64,000 nt of DNA from Thalassospira marina (GCF_002844375.1 NZ_CP024199.1:4194001-4258000); one strand, 5' to 3'; counted from the first letter of the stretch, positions 16,655 to 26,568 are shown. Numbers and translations are program-made. The notes: generated from the letters alone by a model not told the origin.

Positions 16655-17629
16655 TCAGGCCGCGCGACCAGATTTGCCTTCTGCCAGCGACTTGTCATTC
16701 TCGCGGGTCAGCATCAGGAAGATATCTTCCAGATCGCCCTCATCGGTTGACAGGTCATTAATCTCAAGGCCACTGGCCTGGATCGCATGAAGAATGTCAG
16801 CCATGCTGTTTTCGCTCGGGCGATAGTGAAGCGCGATCTGGCTTTCACCTTTCTGCTCTGCCCCCCACGGGGTCAGGGCATCGGGCACACCATTAAGCGT
16901 CCCCTTCACCGTCAGGATCAGCGCTTTGTGATCAATACGCCGCAGAAGGGTCTTCTTGTCTTCATGGGCAATAACCTTGCCTTTGTTGATAATGGCGATT
17001 TGATCACAAAGCTCTTCGGCTTCTTCAAGGTAATGCGTGGTCAGAACAATGGTCACGCCGGCCTTGTTCAGTTCCTTCACATAGGCCCACAATTGCTGGC
17101 GCAGTTCGATATCAACACCGGCAGTCGGTTCATCAAGCACCAGAACAGGCGGGTTATGCACCATTGCCTTGCCCACCAGAAGACGACGACGCATCCCGCC
17201 CGAAAGAGAACGCGCATACGAATCCGCCTTATCAAGCAAACCAATAGCCTGCAAAATTTCGTCGGTCCTTCGTTCGGATTTGGGCACGCCATACAGGCCA
17301 GCCTGCAATTCCATCGCCTGACGCGGGCTGAAAAATGCATCCAGATTCAATTCCTGGGGCACGATACCAATCGAACAGCGCGCCAGGCGCATTTCATCGA
17401 CAATGTCGTGGCCCCAGATTTTTGCGCTGCCGCCCGTCTTGGTTACCAGACCTGCCAAAATATTGATAAAAGTCGATTTTCCGGCGCCATTCGGCCCCAG
17501 AAGAGCAAAAAACGACCCGCGGGGAATTTTCAGGGAAACGTCATCAAGCGCGAGCTTTTCACCCTGCGCGCTTTTATAGACCTTGGTCAGTCCTTCGACC
17601 TCGATCGCATAATCGGGCATTGCATTCAT
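16655..17629 (-). CDS. ABC transporter ATP-binding protein (ABC-2/drug-exporter type)
   Basis: 324 residues from ATG 17629, with GGAG eleven bases upstream; ATG 17620 and a frame open to 17665 are alternatives. It has Walker A LLGPNGAGKSTFIN, signature LSGGMRRRLLVGKAM, Walker B PVLVLDEPTAGVD and the switch His in TTHYLEEAEEL. The long C-terminal part (about 225-324) is typical of ABC-2 ATPases of the DrrA/NodI/YadG class. The permease that should accompany it is not adjacent on either side, so the exported substrate is unknown. Confidence 0.88.
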   Translation of the reverse strand: MNAMPDYAIEVEGLTKVYKSAQGEKLALDDVSLKIPRGSFFALLGPNGAGKSTFINILAGLVTKTGGSAKIWGHDIVDEMRLARCSIGIVPQELNLDAFFSPRQAMELQAGLYGVPKSERRTDEILQAIGLLDKADSYARSLSGGMRRRLLVGKAMVHNPPVLVLDEPTAGVDIELRQQLWAYVKELNKAGVTIVLTTHYLEEAEELCDQIAIINKGKVIAHEDKKTLLRRIDHKALILTVKGTLNGVPDALTPWGAEQKGESQIALHYRPSENSMADILHAIQASGLEINDLSTDEGDLEDIFLMLTRENDKSLAEGKSGRAA

Positions 17630-17764
17630 AAATGCATGATCTCCGCTCTTTTCCACATGGCGCAATTGCGCTAAACCGATGCGGAAGTGTTGATTGAATA
17701 TGCGTTATGGGTATCATCCCCGTCGAACCGGGGTCAATATCGCCGCAAACTGGGAACTGGATAT

Positions 17765-17941
17765 ATGAAGATCACCGAAGAAATCAAAGTCGGCAGCCTG
17801 AATATCGCCTGCGACGGTGGCAAAGGCCATCTTGGTCACCCGACCGTTTATCTCAATCTTGAAGAAAAGGGCGAGGTGGTCTGCCCCTATTGCTCCAAGA
17901 AATACATCCTGGACAAAACCCTGGCGCATGCCGACCACTAA
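17765..17941 (+). CDS. Small CHCC-type zinc-finger protein
   Basis: 58 residues starting at ATG 17765. It has Cys near 19, His near 26 and a CPYC pair near 46-49, with the LGHPTVYLNL and Y(I)LD segments of the zf-CHCC family related to the complex I accessory subunit NDUFS6. Alphaproteobacterial homologues are small, highly conserved proteins of poorly defined function, linked by the mitochondrial homologue to respiratory complex I assembly. It lies in front of trpB in the same direction, with a 123-bp gap. Confidence 0.82.
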   Translation: MKITEEIKVGSLNIACDGGKGHLGHPTVYLNLEEKGEVVCPYCSKKYILDKTLAHADH

Positions 17942-18064
17942 GGTCGCCCTGCCTGCAAAACCCGGTCTAAACACATCACCGGGTCTGCCGGGCTTTCACC
18001 TGTCCTGACCTGCCCGCCTCACCCGTCGCGGCAATCATGCTGCGGCCCAAAACGGGGACTATCC

Positions 18065-19288
18065 ATGACGTCTGCTCCGACTTCCTTAAACAGCTTCCGC
18101 TCCATGCCTGATCCTGACGGGCATTTTGGCCAGTTTGGTGGCCGCTTTGTCGCCGAAACCCTGATGCCGCTGATCCTGGAACTGGAGCAGGCCTACAAGG
18201 ATGCCAAGGAAGATCCCGAATTCCGCCGGGAAATGGATTACTTCCTGAAATATTACGTGGGTCGTCCCAATCCGCTTTATTTCGCCGAAGGCCTGACCAA
18301 CCATCTGGGCGGGGCAAAAATCTATTTCAAGCGCGAAGACCTGAACCATACCGGCGCGCACAAGATCAATAACTGCATCGGCCAGATCCTGCTGGCAAAA
18401 CGCATGGGCAAAACCCGCATCATCGCGGAAACCGGCGCTGGCCAGCATGGTGTGGCAACCGCCACCGTCTGTGCGCGCTTTGGTCTGCCCTGCACGATCT
18501 ATATGGGTGCGAAAGACATCGAACGTCAGTCGCCCAACGTATTTCGCATGCGTTTGCTGGGTGCCGAGGTCAAACCGGTAACGTCAGGTTCGCGTTCGCT
18601 GAAAGATGCGATGAACGAAGCCCTGCGTGACTGGGTCACCAATGTTGCCGATACTTTCTATATCATTGGCACGGTTGCAGGCCCGCACCCCTACCCGGAG
18701 CTGGTCCGTGATTTCCAGTGCGTGATCGGCAACGAAGCCCGCGCCCAGATTTTGGAAGCCGAAGGCCGCCTGCCCGATGAAGTCATCGCTGCGGTTGGGG
18801 GCGGTTCAAACGCCATGGGCCTGTTCCACCCGTTCCTGGATGACAAGGACGTCGCCATTACCGGTGTCGAGGCCGCAGGCCATGGTGTGCATACCGGCCA
18901 TCATGCCGCCAGCCTGACCGCAGGCCGCCCGGGCGTTTTGCATGGCAACCGCACCTATCTTCTGATGGATGATGACGGCCAGATCAAAGAAGCCGACTCG
19001 ATTTCGGCAGGCCTGGATTACCCCGGCATTGGTCCGGAACATTCCTGGCTGAAAGATAACGGTCGTGCGACCTATGTTTCGATCACGGACAAGGAAGCAC
19101 TCGATGCTTTCACCCTGTGTTCGGAAAAAGAAGGCATCATTCCTGCCCTGGAATGCAGCCATGCCCTGGCGCAGATCGTAAAGACCGCGCCGAAAATGGG
19201 CAAAGACCAGATCATTCTGATGTGCCTGAGCGGACGCGGCGACAAGGACATCTTTACCGTGGCTGAAGCACTGGGAGTCAAACTGTGA
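18065..19288 (+). CDS. trpB: Tryptophan synthase beta subunit
   Basis: 407 residues. The PLP lysine is Lys100 in NHTGAHKINN, and the phosphate-binding GGGSNAMG lies near 240. The glutamine-free N-terminal COMM region and the C-terminal LSGRGDKDIFTV are typical of TrpB1. It condenses indole with serine to make tryptophan, in an alpha2-beta2 complex with TrpA. The stop overlaps the trpA start. TrpF, often upstream in this group, is absent here. Confidence 0.98.
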   Translation: MTSAPTSLNSFRSMPDPDGHFGQFGGRFVAETLMPLILELEQAYKDAKEDPEFRREMDYFLKYYVGRPNPLYFAEGLTNHLGGAKIYFKREDLNHTGAHKINNCIGQILLAKRMGKTRIIAETGAGQHGVATATVCARFGLPCTIYMGAKDIERQSPNVFRMRLLGAEVKPVTSGSRSLKDAMNEALRDWVTNVADTFYIIGTVAGPHPYPELVRDFQCVIGNEARAQILEAEGRLPDEVIAAVGGGSNAMGLFHPFLDDKDVAITGVEAAGHGVHTGHHAASLTAGRPGVLHGNRTYLLMDDDGQIKEADSISAGLDYPGIGPEHSWLKDNGRATYVSITDKEALDAFTLCSEKEGIIPALECSHALAQIVKTAPKMGKDQIILMCLSGRGDKDIFTVAEALGVKL

Positions 19289-20133
19289 GTGACGCAATCA
19301 TCGGCGGCCAGGACCGCATCGCCAAACGGTTCGACAAGCTGCGCGCGGAAAATCGCGCTGGTCTGGTAACCTTCATCACCGCTGGCGACCCGGACCCGGA
19401 AACCTCGTTTGAAATCCTGAAATCCCTGCCCGAAGCCGGTGCGGACATCATCGAACTGGGCATGCCCTTTACCGATCCGATGGCCGATGGCCCGGCGATC
19501 CAGGAAGCATCGAACCGCGCGCTTGCCGCCGGCATGCATATGCGCAAAACGCTGTCGCTGGTTCGTGGTTTCCGCGATCAGGATCATGAAACACCGATCA
19601 TTCTGATGGGCTATTACAACCCCATCTATATTTACGGTGTTGATGAGTTTCTGGAAGATGCCCGCAATGCAGGCGTTGATGGCCTGATCGTTGTTGACCT
19701 GCCGCCCGAAGAAGACAACGAGCTTTGCATTCCGACGGTCAATAAGGGGCTTAGCTTTATCCGCCTGACCACCCCGACCTCTGATGACAAACGCCTGCCC
19801 AAACTGGTACAGAACACCAGCGGCTTTGTTTATTATGTGTCGGTTGCCGGTGTGACAGGGGCTGGTTCGGCCACCAATGACCAGATTGTCGAGGCCATGG
19901 CCCGCCTGCGTCGCCATACCGAATTGCCCATCGCTGTCGGGTTTGGCATTAAAACGCCAGCCCAGGCTGCCGAAGTTGCCCGTGAGGCCGATGCCGCCGT
20001 TGTTGGCTCGGCGATTGTATCAAAAATCGCAGAAAGCCTTGACGAAAACGGCAAGGCCACCGATAACACCGCCCTTGTAGTCACTGGCCTGGTACGTGAA
20101 CTGGCCGATGGCGTGCGCAACGCCCGCAAATAA
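19285..20133 (+). CDS. trpA: Tryptophan synthase alpha subunit
   Basis: 282 residues starting at GTG 19285, sharing GTGA with the trpB stop. It has the TIM-barrel motifs LVTFITAGDPDPE, IIELGMPFTDPMADGP (with the two catalytic acids) and GFGIKTPAQA near the phosphate site. It cleaves indole-3-glycerol phosphate to indole and passes indole to TrpB. It is followed 54 bp later by accD, a common alphaproteobacterial arrangement. Confidence 0.98.
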   Translation: MSDAIIGGQDRIAKRFDKLRAENRAGLVTFITAGDPDPETSFEILKSLPEAGADIIELGMPFTDPMADGPAIQEASNRALAAGMHMRKTLSLVRGFRDQDHETPIILMGYYNPIYIYGVDEFLEDARNAGVDGLIVVDLPPEEDNELCIPTVNKGLSFIRLTTPTSDDKRLPKLVQNTSGFVYYVSVAGVTGAGSATNDQIVEAMARLRRHTELPIAVGFGIKTPAQAAEVAREADAAVVGSAIVSKIAESLDENGKATDNTALVVTGLVRELADGVRNARK

Positions 20134-20187
20134 CGTTGCGCCCACCAGCAAGACCGATATAGGCAAAACCGAGGATCAATATCCGAT

Positions 20188-21120
20188 ATGTCGTGGCTGA
20201 CTGAATTCGTTCGTCCCAAAATTCAGAAACTGGTTCGCCGCAGCGATGTGCCCGAAAATCTCTGGCACAAATGCCCGTCCTGCGAACAGATGATTTTTCA
20301 TCGCGATCTCGCGAAGAATGACCATGTCTGCCAGCATTGCGGTCATCACATGCGGATTTCCGCCCGCAACCGTCTGGAACTGATGTTTGACAGCGGCAAA
20401 TACCAGACCATCGAATTGCCTTCGGTCCCGGTTGATCCGCTGCGTTTCCGCGATCAGAAAAAATACACTGATCGCCTGAAAGTCGCACAGGCCAAAGCCG
20501 AATTCAAAGATGCCCTGGCTGTTGCCCATGGCACCGTTGGCGGCCATGCCACCGTTATCGCTGTGTTCGACTTTTCCTTCATGGGTGGGTCAATGGGTAC
20601 TGCTGTTGGCGAAGGCATTGTTGCCGCCGCTGAACTGGCCGTTGTCCAGGATGCAGCGCTGATCATCGTTCCCGCATCGGGCGGCGCACGTATGCAGGAA
20701 GGCATTCTTTCCTTGATGCAGATGGCGCGTACCACCGCTGCAATCGAAAAGGTCAAGGAAAAGGGCCTGCCCTATTTCGTGCTGCTGACCGACCCGACCA
20801 CCGGTGGCGTTTCGGCATCCTTTGCCATGCTGGGTGATATCCAGATCGCTGAACCTGGCGCACAGATCGGCTTTGCCGGTCGCCGCGTGATCGAAAACAC
20901 CATTCGCGAAAAACTGCCGGAAAACTTCCAGACAGCCGAATATCTGCTGGAACATGGCATGGTCGATATGGTGGTGCCGCGCAGCGAACTGAACGAAACC
21001 TTTGGCCGCCTGATCGACATGATCCGCCGCCCCAAACCGGGTGCGTCGGTTGTGCCGCTCAAGGGCGCTAAAAAGGGCGATGCCAAATCCAAAAATACAA
21101 CTGCGGAAAAAGCTGACTGA
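20188..21120 (+). CDS. accD: Acetyl-CoA carboxylase carboxyltransferase subunit beta
   Basis: 310 residues. A four-cysteine zinc ribbon is formed by CPSC near 28 and CQHC near 50. The carboxyltransferase domain includes FMGGSMG and PASGGARMQEG. Together with AccA, encoded elsewhere, it transfers the carboxyl group from biotin to acetyl-CoA, the first step of fatty-acid synthesis. The last 25 residues are Lys/Ala-rich and poorly conserved. folC starts 3 bp downstream. Confidence 0.97.
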   Translation: MSWLTEFVRPKIQKLVRRSDVPENLWHKCPSCEQMIFHRDLAKNDHVCQHCGHHMRISARNRLELMFDSGKYQTIELPSVPVDPLRFRDQKKYTDRLKVAQAKAEFKDALAVAHGTVGGHATVIAVFDFSFMGGSMGTAVGEGIVAAAELAVVQDAALIIVPASGGARMQEGILSLMQMARTTAAIEKVKEKGLPYFVLLTDPTTGGVSASFAMLGDIQIAEPGAQIGFAGRRVIENTIREKLPENFQTAEYLLEHGMVDMVVPRSELNETFGRLIDMIRRPKPGASVVPLKGAKKGDAKSKNTTAEKAD

Positions 21121-21122
21121 AC

Positions 21123-22433
21123 ATGCAGGTGCCTCCATCGCGAAGCAGCGCCATTCTTGGCCGACTCGGCCTGCTTCACCCAAAGATAATTGATTTATCA
21201 CTGGGCCGAATTGCAACCTTGTTGCAGAAACTGGGCGATCCGCACCTCAAACTTCCGCCAGTCATCCATATCGCCGGCACAAATGGCAAGGGTTCGACCC
21301 TTGCCTATTTGCGCGCGATCTACGAGGCAGCGGGCCTGCGGGTCCATACCTCGACCTCGCCGCATCTTGTTACCTTCCATGAACGGATCGTTCTGGCGGG
21401 CAAACAGATCAGCGAAGACGAACTGTGCGACCTGCTTGAAGAAGTCGAACGCATCAATGGCGGCGCGCAGATCACCTATTTTGAAATCACACAGGCAGCA
21501 GCTTTCCTGGCCTATTCACGGGTCGAGGCCGATGTGCTGTTGCTCGAAACCGGGCTTGGCGGGCGCTATGACGCAACCAACGTGCTGCCCCATCCGGCCC
21601 TGTGTGTGATTACCCCAGTATCAATCGACCATCAGGCATTTCTGGGCGACACGGTTGAAAAAATCGCCTTCCAGAAAGCCGGTATCATGAAAACCGGCAC
21701 GCCCTGTGTCATTGCGCCGCAAATGCTGCCCGCCTTTGATGTGCTGGTGCGCCATGCTGGCAAGGTCAATACGCCGCTTGTCACCAATTTCGCCATCACC
21801 GCCGAAGATGACGATGGTTTTGACATCCATATCAATGGCGATGCCGTGCGCCTGCCTGCCCCGGCCCTGCCCGGGCGCCATCAATATGTGAATGCGATGG
21901 TGGCAACGGTTGCCGCCCGCACAGCCGGAATCACCCCTGCCGGGCAGGATAATATCGATTTCGAAACAATCGGCCGTGGCCTTCGCAATGCAAGCTGGCC
22001 TGCCCGCCTGCAACGCCTGACCAAAGGGCCAATGCTTAAATCCCTGCCAGACGGTGCCGAACTGGTTGTGGATGGCGGGCATAATATCGCGGCGGCCGCC
22101 GTCATTGCCGACTGGCTTAAACGCAATCCGGTTGACGGGGAAACAGTGGTCATTACCGGCATGCTGTCCAACCGTGATGCTGGGGCCTTCCTCGGCTATA
22201 TCGCGTCCCTGGTCGATGGTCTGGCCGGTGTTGTCATCCCCGGCGATGAACACCAGTCCCATTCAGCAGCCCATATCGCCGAAACCGGCACCAGTCTCAA
22301 TATTCCCTCCAAACCGGCGGACGGGGTTGAGGAGGCTTTGTTGTCATTGCGAAATGATTTTTGCAATATCAAGCGCGTGTTGATCCTAGGATCGCTCTAC
22401 CTTGCCGGGCATGTGCTGGCCGATCATTCCTGA
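21123..22433 (+). CDS. folC: Folylpolyglutamate synthase / dihydrofolate synthase
   Basis: 436 residues. It has the Mur-ligase-like ATP site HIAGTNGKGSTLAYL near 45, LLLETGLGGRYDATN near 140 and SIDHQAFLGDT near 170. It adds glutamate to dihydropteroate and/or folates. The start is two bases after the accD stop, so it is probably coupled. It ends the trpBA-accD-folC operon, and a terminator hairpin follows 30 bp downstream. Confidence 0.95.
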   Translation: MQVPPSRSSAILGRLGLLHPKIIDLSLGRIATLLQKLGDPHLKLPPVIHIAGTNGKGSTLAYLRAIYEAAGLRVHTSTSPHLVTFHERIVLAGKQISEDELCDLLEEVERINGGAQITYFEITQAAAFLAYSRVEADVLLLETGLGGRYDATNVLPHPALCVITPVSIDHQAFLGDTVEKIAFQKAGIMKTGTPCVIAPQMLPAFDVLVRHAGKVNTPLVTNFAITAEDDDGFDIHINGDAVRLPAPALPGRHQYVNAMVATVAARTAGITPAGQDNIDFETIGRGLRNASWPARLQRLTKGPMLKSLPDGAELVVDGGHNIAAAAVIADWLKRNPVDGETVVITGMLSNRDAGAFLGYIASLVDGLAGVVIPGDEHQSHSAAHIAETGTSLNIPSKPADGVEEALLSLRNDFCNIKRVLILGSLYLAGHVLADHS

Positions 22434-22461
22434 TCAGCCCGAATTTCCCGCCAAAGCATCA

Positions 22462-22490
22462 AAAGGCAGCCCCAAAAGCTGCCTTTGCAG
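22462..22490 (+). terminator. Intrinsic terminator after folC
   Basis: A perfect 9-bp stem, AAAGGCAGC and GCTGCCTTT, has a 7-base loop and is followed by a T-rich run (GCAGTTTTCTTT). Confidence 0.75.
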
Positions 22491-22641
22491 TTTTCTTTAC
22501 ATATCAATGCATTAAAACATACCAACTGGTATGGATGTAGCGTTTTCTGAGGATTTGAAGGGCTTGAAAGGCCGTTCGGGATGGTCCGATAGTTGGATTT
22601 TTGCGCCAATCCATCGCCATGATCACCGCCCTGTCCGCGTC

Positions 22642-23499
22642 CTAGCGCCGCACGGTAGCAAGGGTTTTTCCACCGCCCGCAGCACGCCCAGGCCGGTTGC
22701 CGGTTACAGGCCCCACACCCAAACCGTTATGGCGGTTTTGCATATTTGCCCGCGTCGAACCAGTACGGCCGGTGCCTGCACCACCTGCATTACCTGCATT
22801 ACCTGCATCACCTGCCCTGCCGCCACGACCTTCGCGGTAATTTGTCTGGCTGGCACCTGCGTTAGGGTCATTGCCATCATCGAAAGGCGGGCTTTCGCGG
22901 CGGCGCACCGATTTACCCGAAAACCACGTATAGGCGACCACATACAAAATAAAGCCACCCACACCGATGGTCAGTGTCAGAAACTGCAATATCGGGATGA
23001 AGCTGCCAAACATGCCAGCACCGCCGTAAATCATGAAAATGCACACGGCCGCCACAGGCGCCAGCGCCATAAAAAACAGCCCCCGCACCTTGGACCGGAT
23101 CGGCCGGTAATGCATCAGCATCAAATAAAACAGATGCATCAGCGTGACAAAAACCAGAAGCTTGATCAGCAGCACAAACTGGTCACCGTTTGACAGGCTT
23201 TGGTTCCGTTCATAAATGCCAAAGGCGCGAAACAGCCCGTGTAACGCCCCGCCAAACAGAATGAGCGTTAGAAGGACGCGTAAAATCGGCCCACGCGACA
23301 GCCAGCTTTCCTGGTCGGTCTTGCGTCGGCCACGATTTTTGCCCTTCGCCCCTTTTTTGCGGGTTTTGCGACGGTGGGAAAGTTTCATGTCATCGGTGAT
23401 TTCGCGCGAAAGCCCTGCCGCCTCGACCCCTTTGCCGAACGGTTGATAAACGGGTTTTTCACCGCGTTTATTCACAGATTTTTCGTCGCGCCGTTTCAC
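22642..23499 (-). CDS. Membrane protein of unknown function with basic N-terminus and Gly/Asn/Ala-rich tail
   Basis: 285 residues from GTG 23499, which has AAAGG about six bases upstream; the frame opens at 23595. The first 65 residues are very rich in Lys/Arg. Four hydrophobic segments follow at about 72-92, 110-132, 138-160 and 168-195. The last 85 residues are soluble and low-complexity, with GDAGNAGNAGGAG encoded by a 9-bp tandem repeat. I recognise no family. It is divergent from polA and faces folC. The start and exact segment limits are uncertain. Confidence 0.6.
   Translation of the reverse strand: MKRRDEKSVNKRGEKPVYQPFGKGVEAAGLSREITDDMKLSHRRKTRKKGAKGKNRGRRKTDQESWLSRGPILRVLLTLILFGGALHGLFRAFGIYERNQSLSNGDQFVLLIKLLVFVTLMHLFYLMLMHYRPIRSKVRGLFFMALAPVAAVCIFMIYGGAGMFGSFIPILQFLTLTIGVGGFILYVVAYTWFSGKSVRRRESPPFDDGNDPNAGASQTNYREGRGGRAGDAGNAGNAGGAGTGRTGSTRANMQNRHNGLGVGPVTGNRPGRAAGGGKTLATVRR
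22775..22810. repeat. 9-bp tandem repeat inside a coding region
   Basis: Four consecutive units of CCTGCATTA (the first and last with one change), plus a degenerate fifth, encode the Ala-Gly-Asn/Asp tract near the C-terminus of the unknown membrane protein. Repeat number could vary by slippage without a frame change. Confidence 0.8.
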
Positions 23500-23681
23500 G
23501 TATGCCTTTTCCCCCACAAAGCATATAACCCATCCATTCCCGAACCATAACAAGGCTGACCCGTTATTGTCAGCACAAAGCACGGTTGCCGACAATTCGG
23601 CCTCGCACTACTCGACTTCTCGCACCGTATGCGGCATTCTGCGGGCCACCCAATTCATCGAGAAAAACGAGCATCCATCGT

Positions 23682-26504
23682 ATGACCGATACTGCCCAGC
23701 CTCCCCGCCGCGTCGTCCTGGTTGACGGGTCCGGCTTTATTTTCCGCGCGTTTCACGCATTGCCGCCCATGAACAGCCCCGACGGAACCCCCGTCAATGC
23801 CGTTTATGGCTTTTGCACCATGCTGATGAAGCTGCGCGAAGATACCCGCCCCGATCATATGGCGGTAATTTTCGATACCAAGGGCAAATCGTTCCGCAAC
23901 GATTTTTATCCGGATTACAAGGCACACCGTCCGCCCCCCCCGGAAGAGCTGATCCCCCAGTTTGGCCTGATCCGCGATGCCGTGCGGGCCTTTAACCTGC
24001 CCTCGATCGAACTTGAAGGCTATGAAGCCGACGACCTGATCGCAACCTATGCCCGCCAGGCCGCCGAACAGGGTGCCGATGTGATCATCGTGTCCTCGGA
24101 TAAGGACCTGATGCAGCTTGTGACTGACCGTGTCGAAATGTTTGATGCGATGAAAAACCGCACCATTCGCGCAGACGAGGTGATGGAAAAATTTGGCGTC
24201 GCACCTGACAAGGTCATTGATGTGCAGGCCCTGGCTGGCGACCCGGTCGATAACGTGCCCGGTGTGCCCGGAATTGGCGTTAAAACCGCCGCCCAGCTGA
24301 TTACCGAATATGGCGATCTGGATACGCTTCTGGAACGCGCCGGTGAAATTAAGCAGCCGAAACGCCGTGAAAAGCTGCTGGAAAATGCCGATATGGCCCG
24401 CGTTTCGCGCGATCTGGTCCGTCTGAAAACCGATGTGCCCGTCACCCTCCCGGTCGATGATTTTGACCTGCGCGAACCCGATGCCGATGTACTGCTATCC
24501 TTTATCGCGACCCATGGCTTCAAATCGCTGACATCAAAGGTAAAGGCCAAATTTGGCGGTACCGTTGATGAAAATGGTATCACCGAAGCCGGTACCGGCG
24601 TGAATGACGTCAGTGTCACCAAGGCCGAATATGAACTGGTCCAGGATGAAGAAAGCCTGAAAAAATGGATCGCCAAGGCCGATTATGAAGGCGTTCTGGC
24701 GGTTGATACCGAAACCACGTCGCTTAATGCCCATCAGGCGCGACTGGTTGGTATTTCCATCGCCGTGAAACCCGGCGAGGCTTGCTACATCCCGCTGACG
24801 CATGGCATGGGCGACGAAGAAACCGAACCCAAAGCCGCCCAGGGCGGGTTTGATTTTGGCAGCGACCCTGCCGGTGACAAAGAAACTGCCGACATCCCCA
24901 AACAGATCCCGGTCAAACGCACAATCGAGCTTTTAAAACCCCTGCTTGAAGATCGCGGGGTTCTGAAGATCGGGCAGAATATCAAATATGATAAAATCAT
25001 CTTTGCCCGTCACGGCATCGATGTTGCCCCGATTGATGACACCATGGTTCTGTCCTATGTGCTTGATGGCACCAGCCACGGGCATGGCATGGATGAACTG
25101 GCGGATCTGCATCTAGGCTATAAAACCATCAAATTTACCGATGTCGCAGGTACGGGCAAAAACCAGCTTACCTTTGACCAGGTCCCGCTGGACAAGGCGC
25201 TCGATTACGCCGCCGAGGATGCCGATATCACCCTGCGTCTGCATCGGCTGTTAAAGCCGCGCATCGCCCAGGAACATATGGCCAGCGTTTATGAAACGCT
25301 GGACCGTCCGCTGGTGCCGGTTCTGGCAAAGATGGAAGCGTTGGGCGTTAAGGTCGATGCCGACAAGCTGCGCGACCTGTCATCGGACTTTGCCACCCGT
25401 ATGGCTGCGCTTGAAACAACCATTCATGAAATGGCGGGCGAAACCTTTAACCTTGGCAGCCCCAAGCAGCTAGGCGAAATCCTGTTTGAGAAAATGAGCC
25501 TGCCGGGCGGCAAAAAAACCAAAACCGGCGCCTGGCAAACCGGTGCCGATGTGCTTGAAGCCCTGGCCGCACAGGGCCACGACCTGCCTGAACGGCTTTT
25601 GGAATGGCGCCAGCTGTCCAAGCTCAAAAGCACCTATACCGACGCGCTGGCAAACCACATCAACCCGCAAACCGGGCGTGTGCACACCAGCTATGGGCAG
25701 ACCAACGTCAATACCGGCCGCCTGTCTTCCAATGATCCGAACCTGCAGAACATTCCGATCCGCAGCGAAGAAGGCCGCAAAATCCGTACAGCCTTTATCG
25801 CCGATAAAGGCTGCAAGCTGATTTCGGCTGACTATTCGCAAATCGAACTGCGCCTTCTGGCCCATGTTGCCGAAATCGATGCCCTGCGCAATGCCTTTAA
25901 AAATGGCGAGGATATTCACGCCTCGACCGCCTCAAAGGTGTTTGGTGTACCCATCGAAGGCATGGACCCGATGGTGCGCCGCAAGGCCAAGGCAATCAAC
26001 TTTGGCATCATTTACGGTATTTCGGCCTTTGGCCTCGCCAACCAGCTTGGCATTCCGCAAAAAGAAGCCAAGGAATTCATCGAAGCCTATTTTGAAATCT
26101 ATCCCGGCATCCGCGATTACATGGACCGCGCCAAAGAATTTGCCAAAACCCATGGCATGGTGCGTACCCTGTTTGGCCGTAAGATTTTCATCAATGGCAT
26201 CAATGATAAAAACGGCATGCGCCGCAGCTTTGGCGAACGTGCGGCCATCAACGCCCCGATCCAGGGCGGTGCAGCCGATATCATCAAACGCGCCATGATC
26301 GCGGTTCCCGGCGCCCTGCAAGATGCTGGCCTTAAAACCCGCATGCTGTTGCAGGTCCACGACGAACTGATCTTTGAAGCCCCGGAAGCGGAAACCGAAC
26401 AGGCGGTAAAAGTCATTCGCGATGTGATGGAAAATGCCGCCAGCCTTTCCGTGCCGCTTATTGCCGATGCCGGCATTGGCGATAGCTGGGCTGATGCACA
26501 TTAA
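23682..26504 (+). CDS. polA: DNA polymerase I
   Basis: 940 residues from ATG 23682; the open frame begins at 23586 but the conserved part starts here. The 5'-3' nuclease (about 10-300) contains VSSDKDLMQLV and a helix-hairpin-helix near VPGVPGIGVKTAAQL. The 3'-5' exonuclease is intact, with Asp342 and Glu344 in VDTETTS. The polymerase domain has Asp717 in DYSQIELRLLAH, the O-helix RRKAKAINFGIIYG and Asp894 in VHDEL. It fills gaps and removes RNA primers. A Gly/Asp-rich insertion of about 35 residues follows the first exonuclease motif, as in other alphaproteobacteria. Confidence 0.97.
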   Translation: MTDTAQPPRRVVLVDGSGFIFRAFHALPPMNSPDGTPVNAVYGFCTMLMKLREDTRPDHMAVIFDTKGKSFRNDFYPDYKAHRPPPPEELIPQFGLIRDAVRAFNLPSIELEGYEADDLIATYARQAAEQGADVIIVSSDKDLMQLVTDRVEMFDAMKNRTIRADEVMEKFGVAPDKVIDVQALAGDPVDNVPGVPGIGVKTAAQLITEYGDLDTLLERAGEIKQPKRREKLLENADMARVSRDLVRLKTDVPVTLPVDDFDLREPDADVLLSFIATHGFKSLTSKVKAKFGGTVDENGITEAGTGVNDVSVTKAEYELVQDEESLKKWIAKADYEGVLAVDTETTSLNAHQARLVGISIAVKPGEACYIPLTHGMGDEETEPKAAQGGFDFGSDPAGDKETADIPKQIPVKRTIELLKPLLEDRGVLKIGQNIKYDKIIFARHGIDVAPIDDTMVLSYVLDGTSHGHGMDELADLHLGYKTIKFTDVAGTGKNQLTFDQVPLDKALDYAAEDADITLRLHRLLKPRIAQEHMASVYETLDRPLVPVLAKMEALGVKVDADKLRDLSSDFATRMAALETTIHEMAGETFNLGSPKQLGEILFEKMSLPGGKKTKTGAWQTGADVLEALAAQGHDLPERLLEWRQLSKLKSTYTDALANHINPQTGRVHTSYGQTNVNTGRLSSNDPNLQNIPIRSEEGRKIRTAFIADKGCKLISADYSQIELRLLAHVAEIDALRNAFKNGEDIHASTASKVFGVPIEGMDPMVRRKAKAINFGIIYGISAFGLANQLGIPQKEAKEFIEAYFEIYPGIRDYMDRAKEFAKTHGMVRTLFGRKIFINGINDKNGMRRSFGERAAINAPIQGGAADIIKRAMIAVPGALQDAGLKTRMLLQVHDELIFEAPEAETEQAVKVIRDVMENAASLSVPLIADAGIGDSWADAH

Positions 26505-26568
26505 TTGCTACTATTGCGATAGATAACGGCAAATACTTAAGTCGTTCTAATTTAGCAAAAACATATAA

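Noticed and set aside
19072..19917. A minus-strand frame of 281 codons opposite trpA/trpB
   Set aside because: It is antisense to strongly conserved genes, with composition expected from high third-position G+C.
22775..22819. Short direct repeats considered as a CRISPR or iteron array
   Set aside because: The units are 9 bp, contiguous and in coding frame; there are no spacers.
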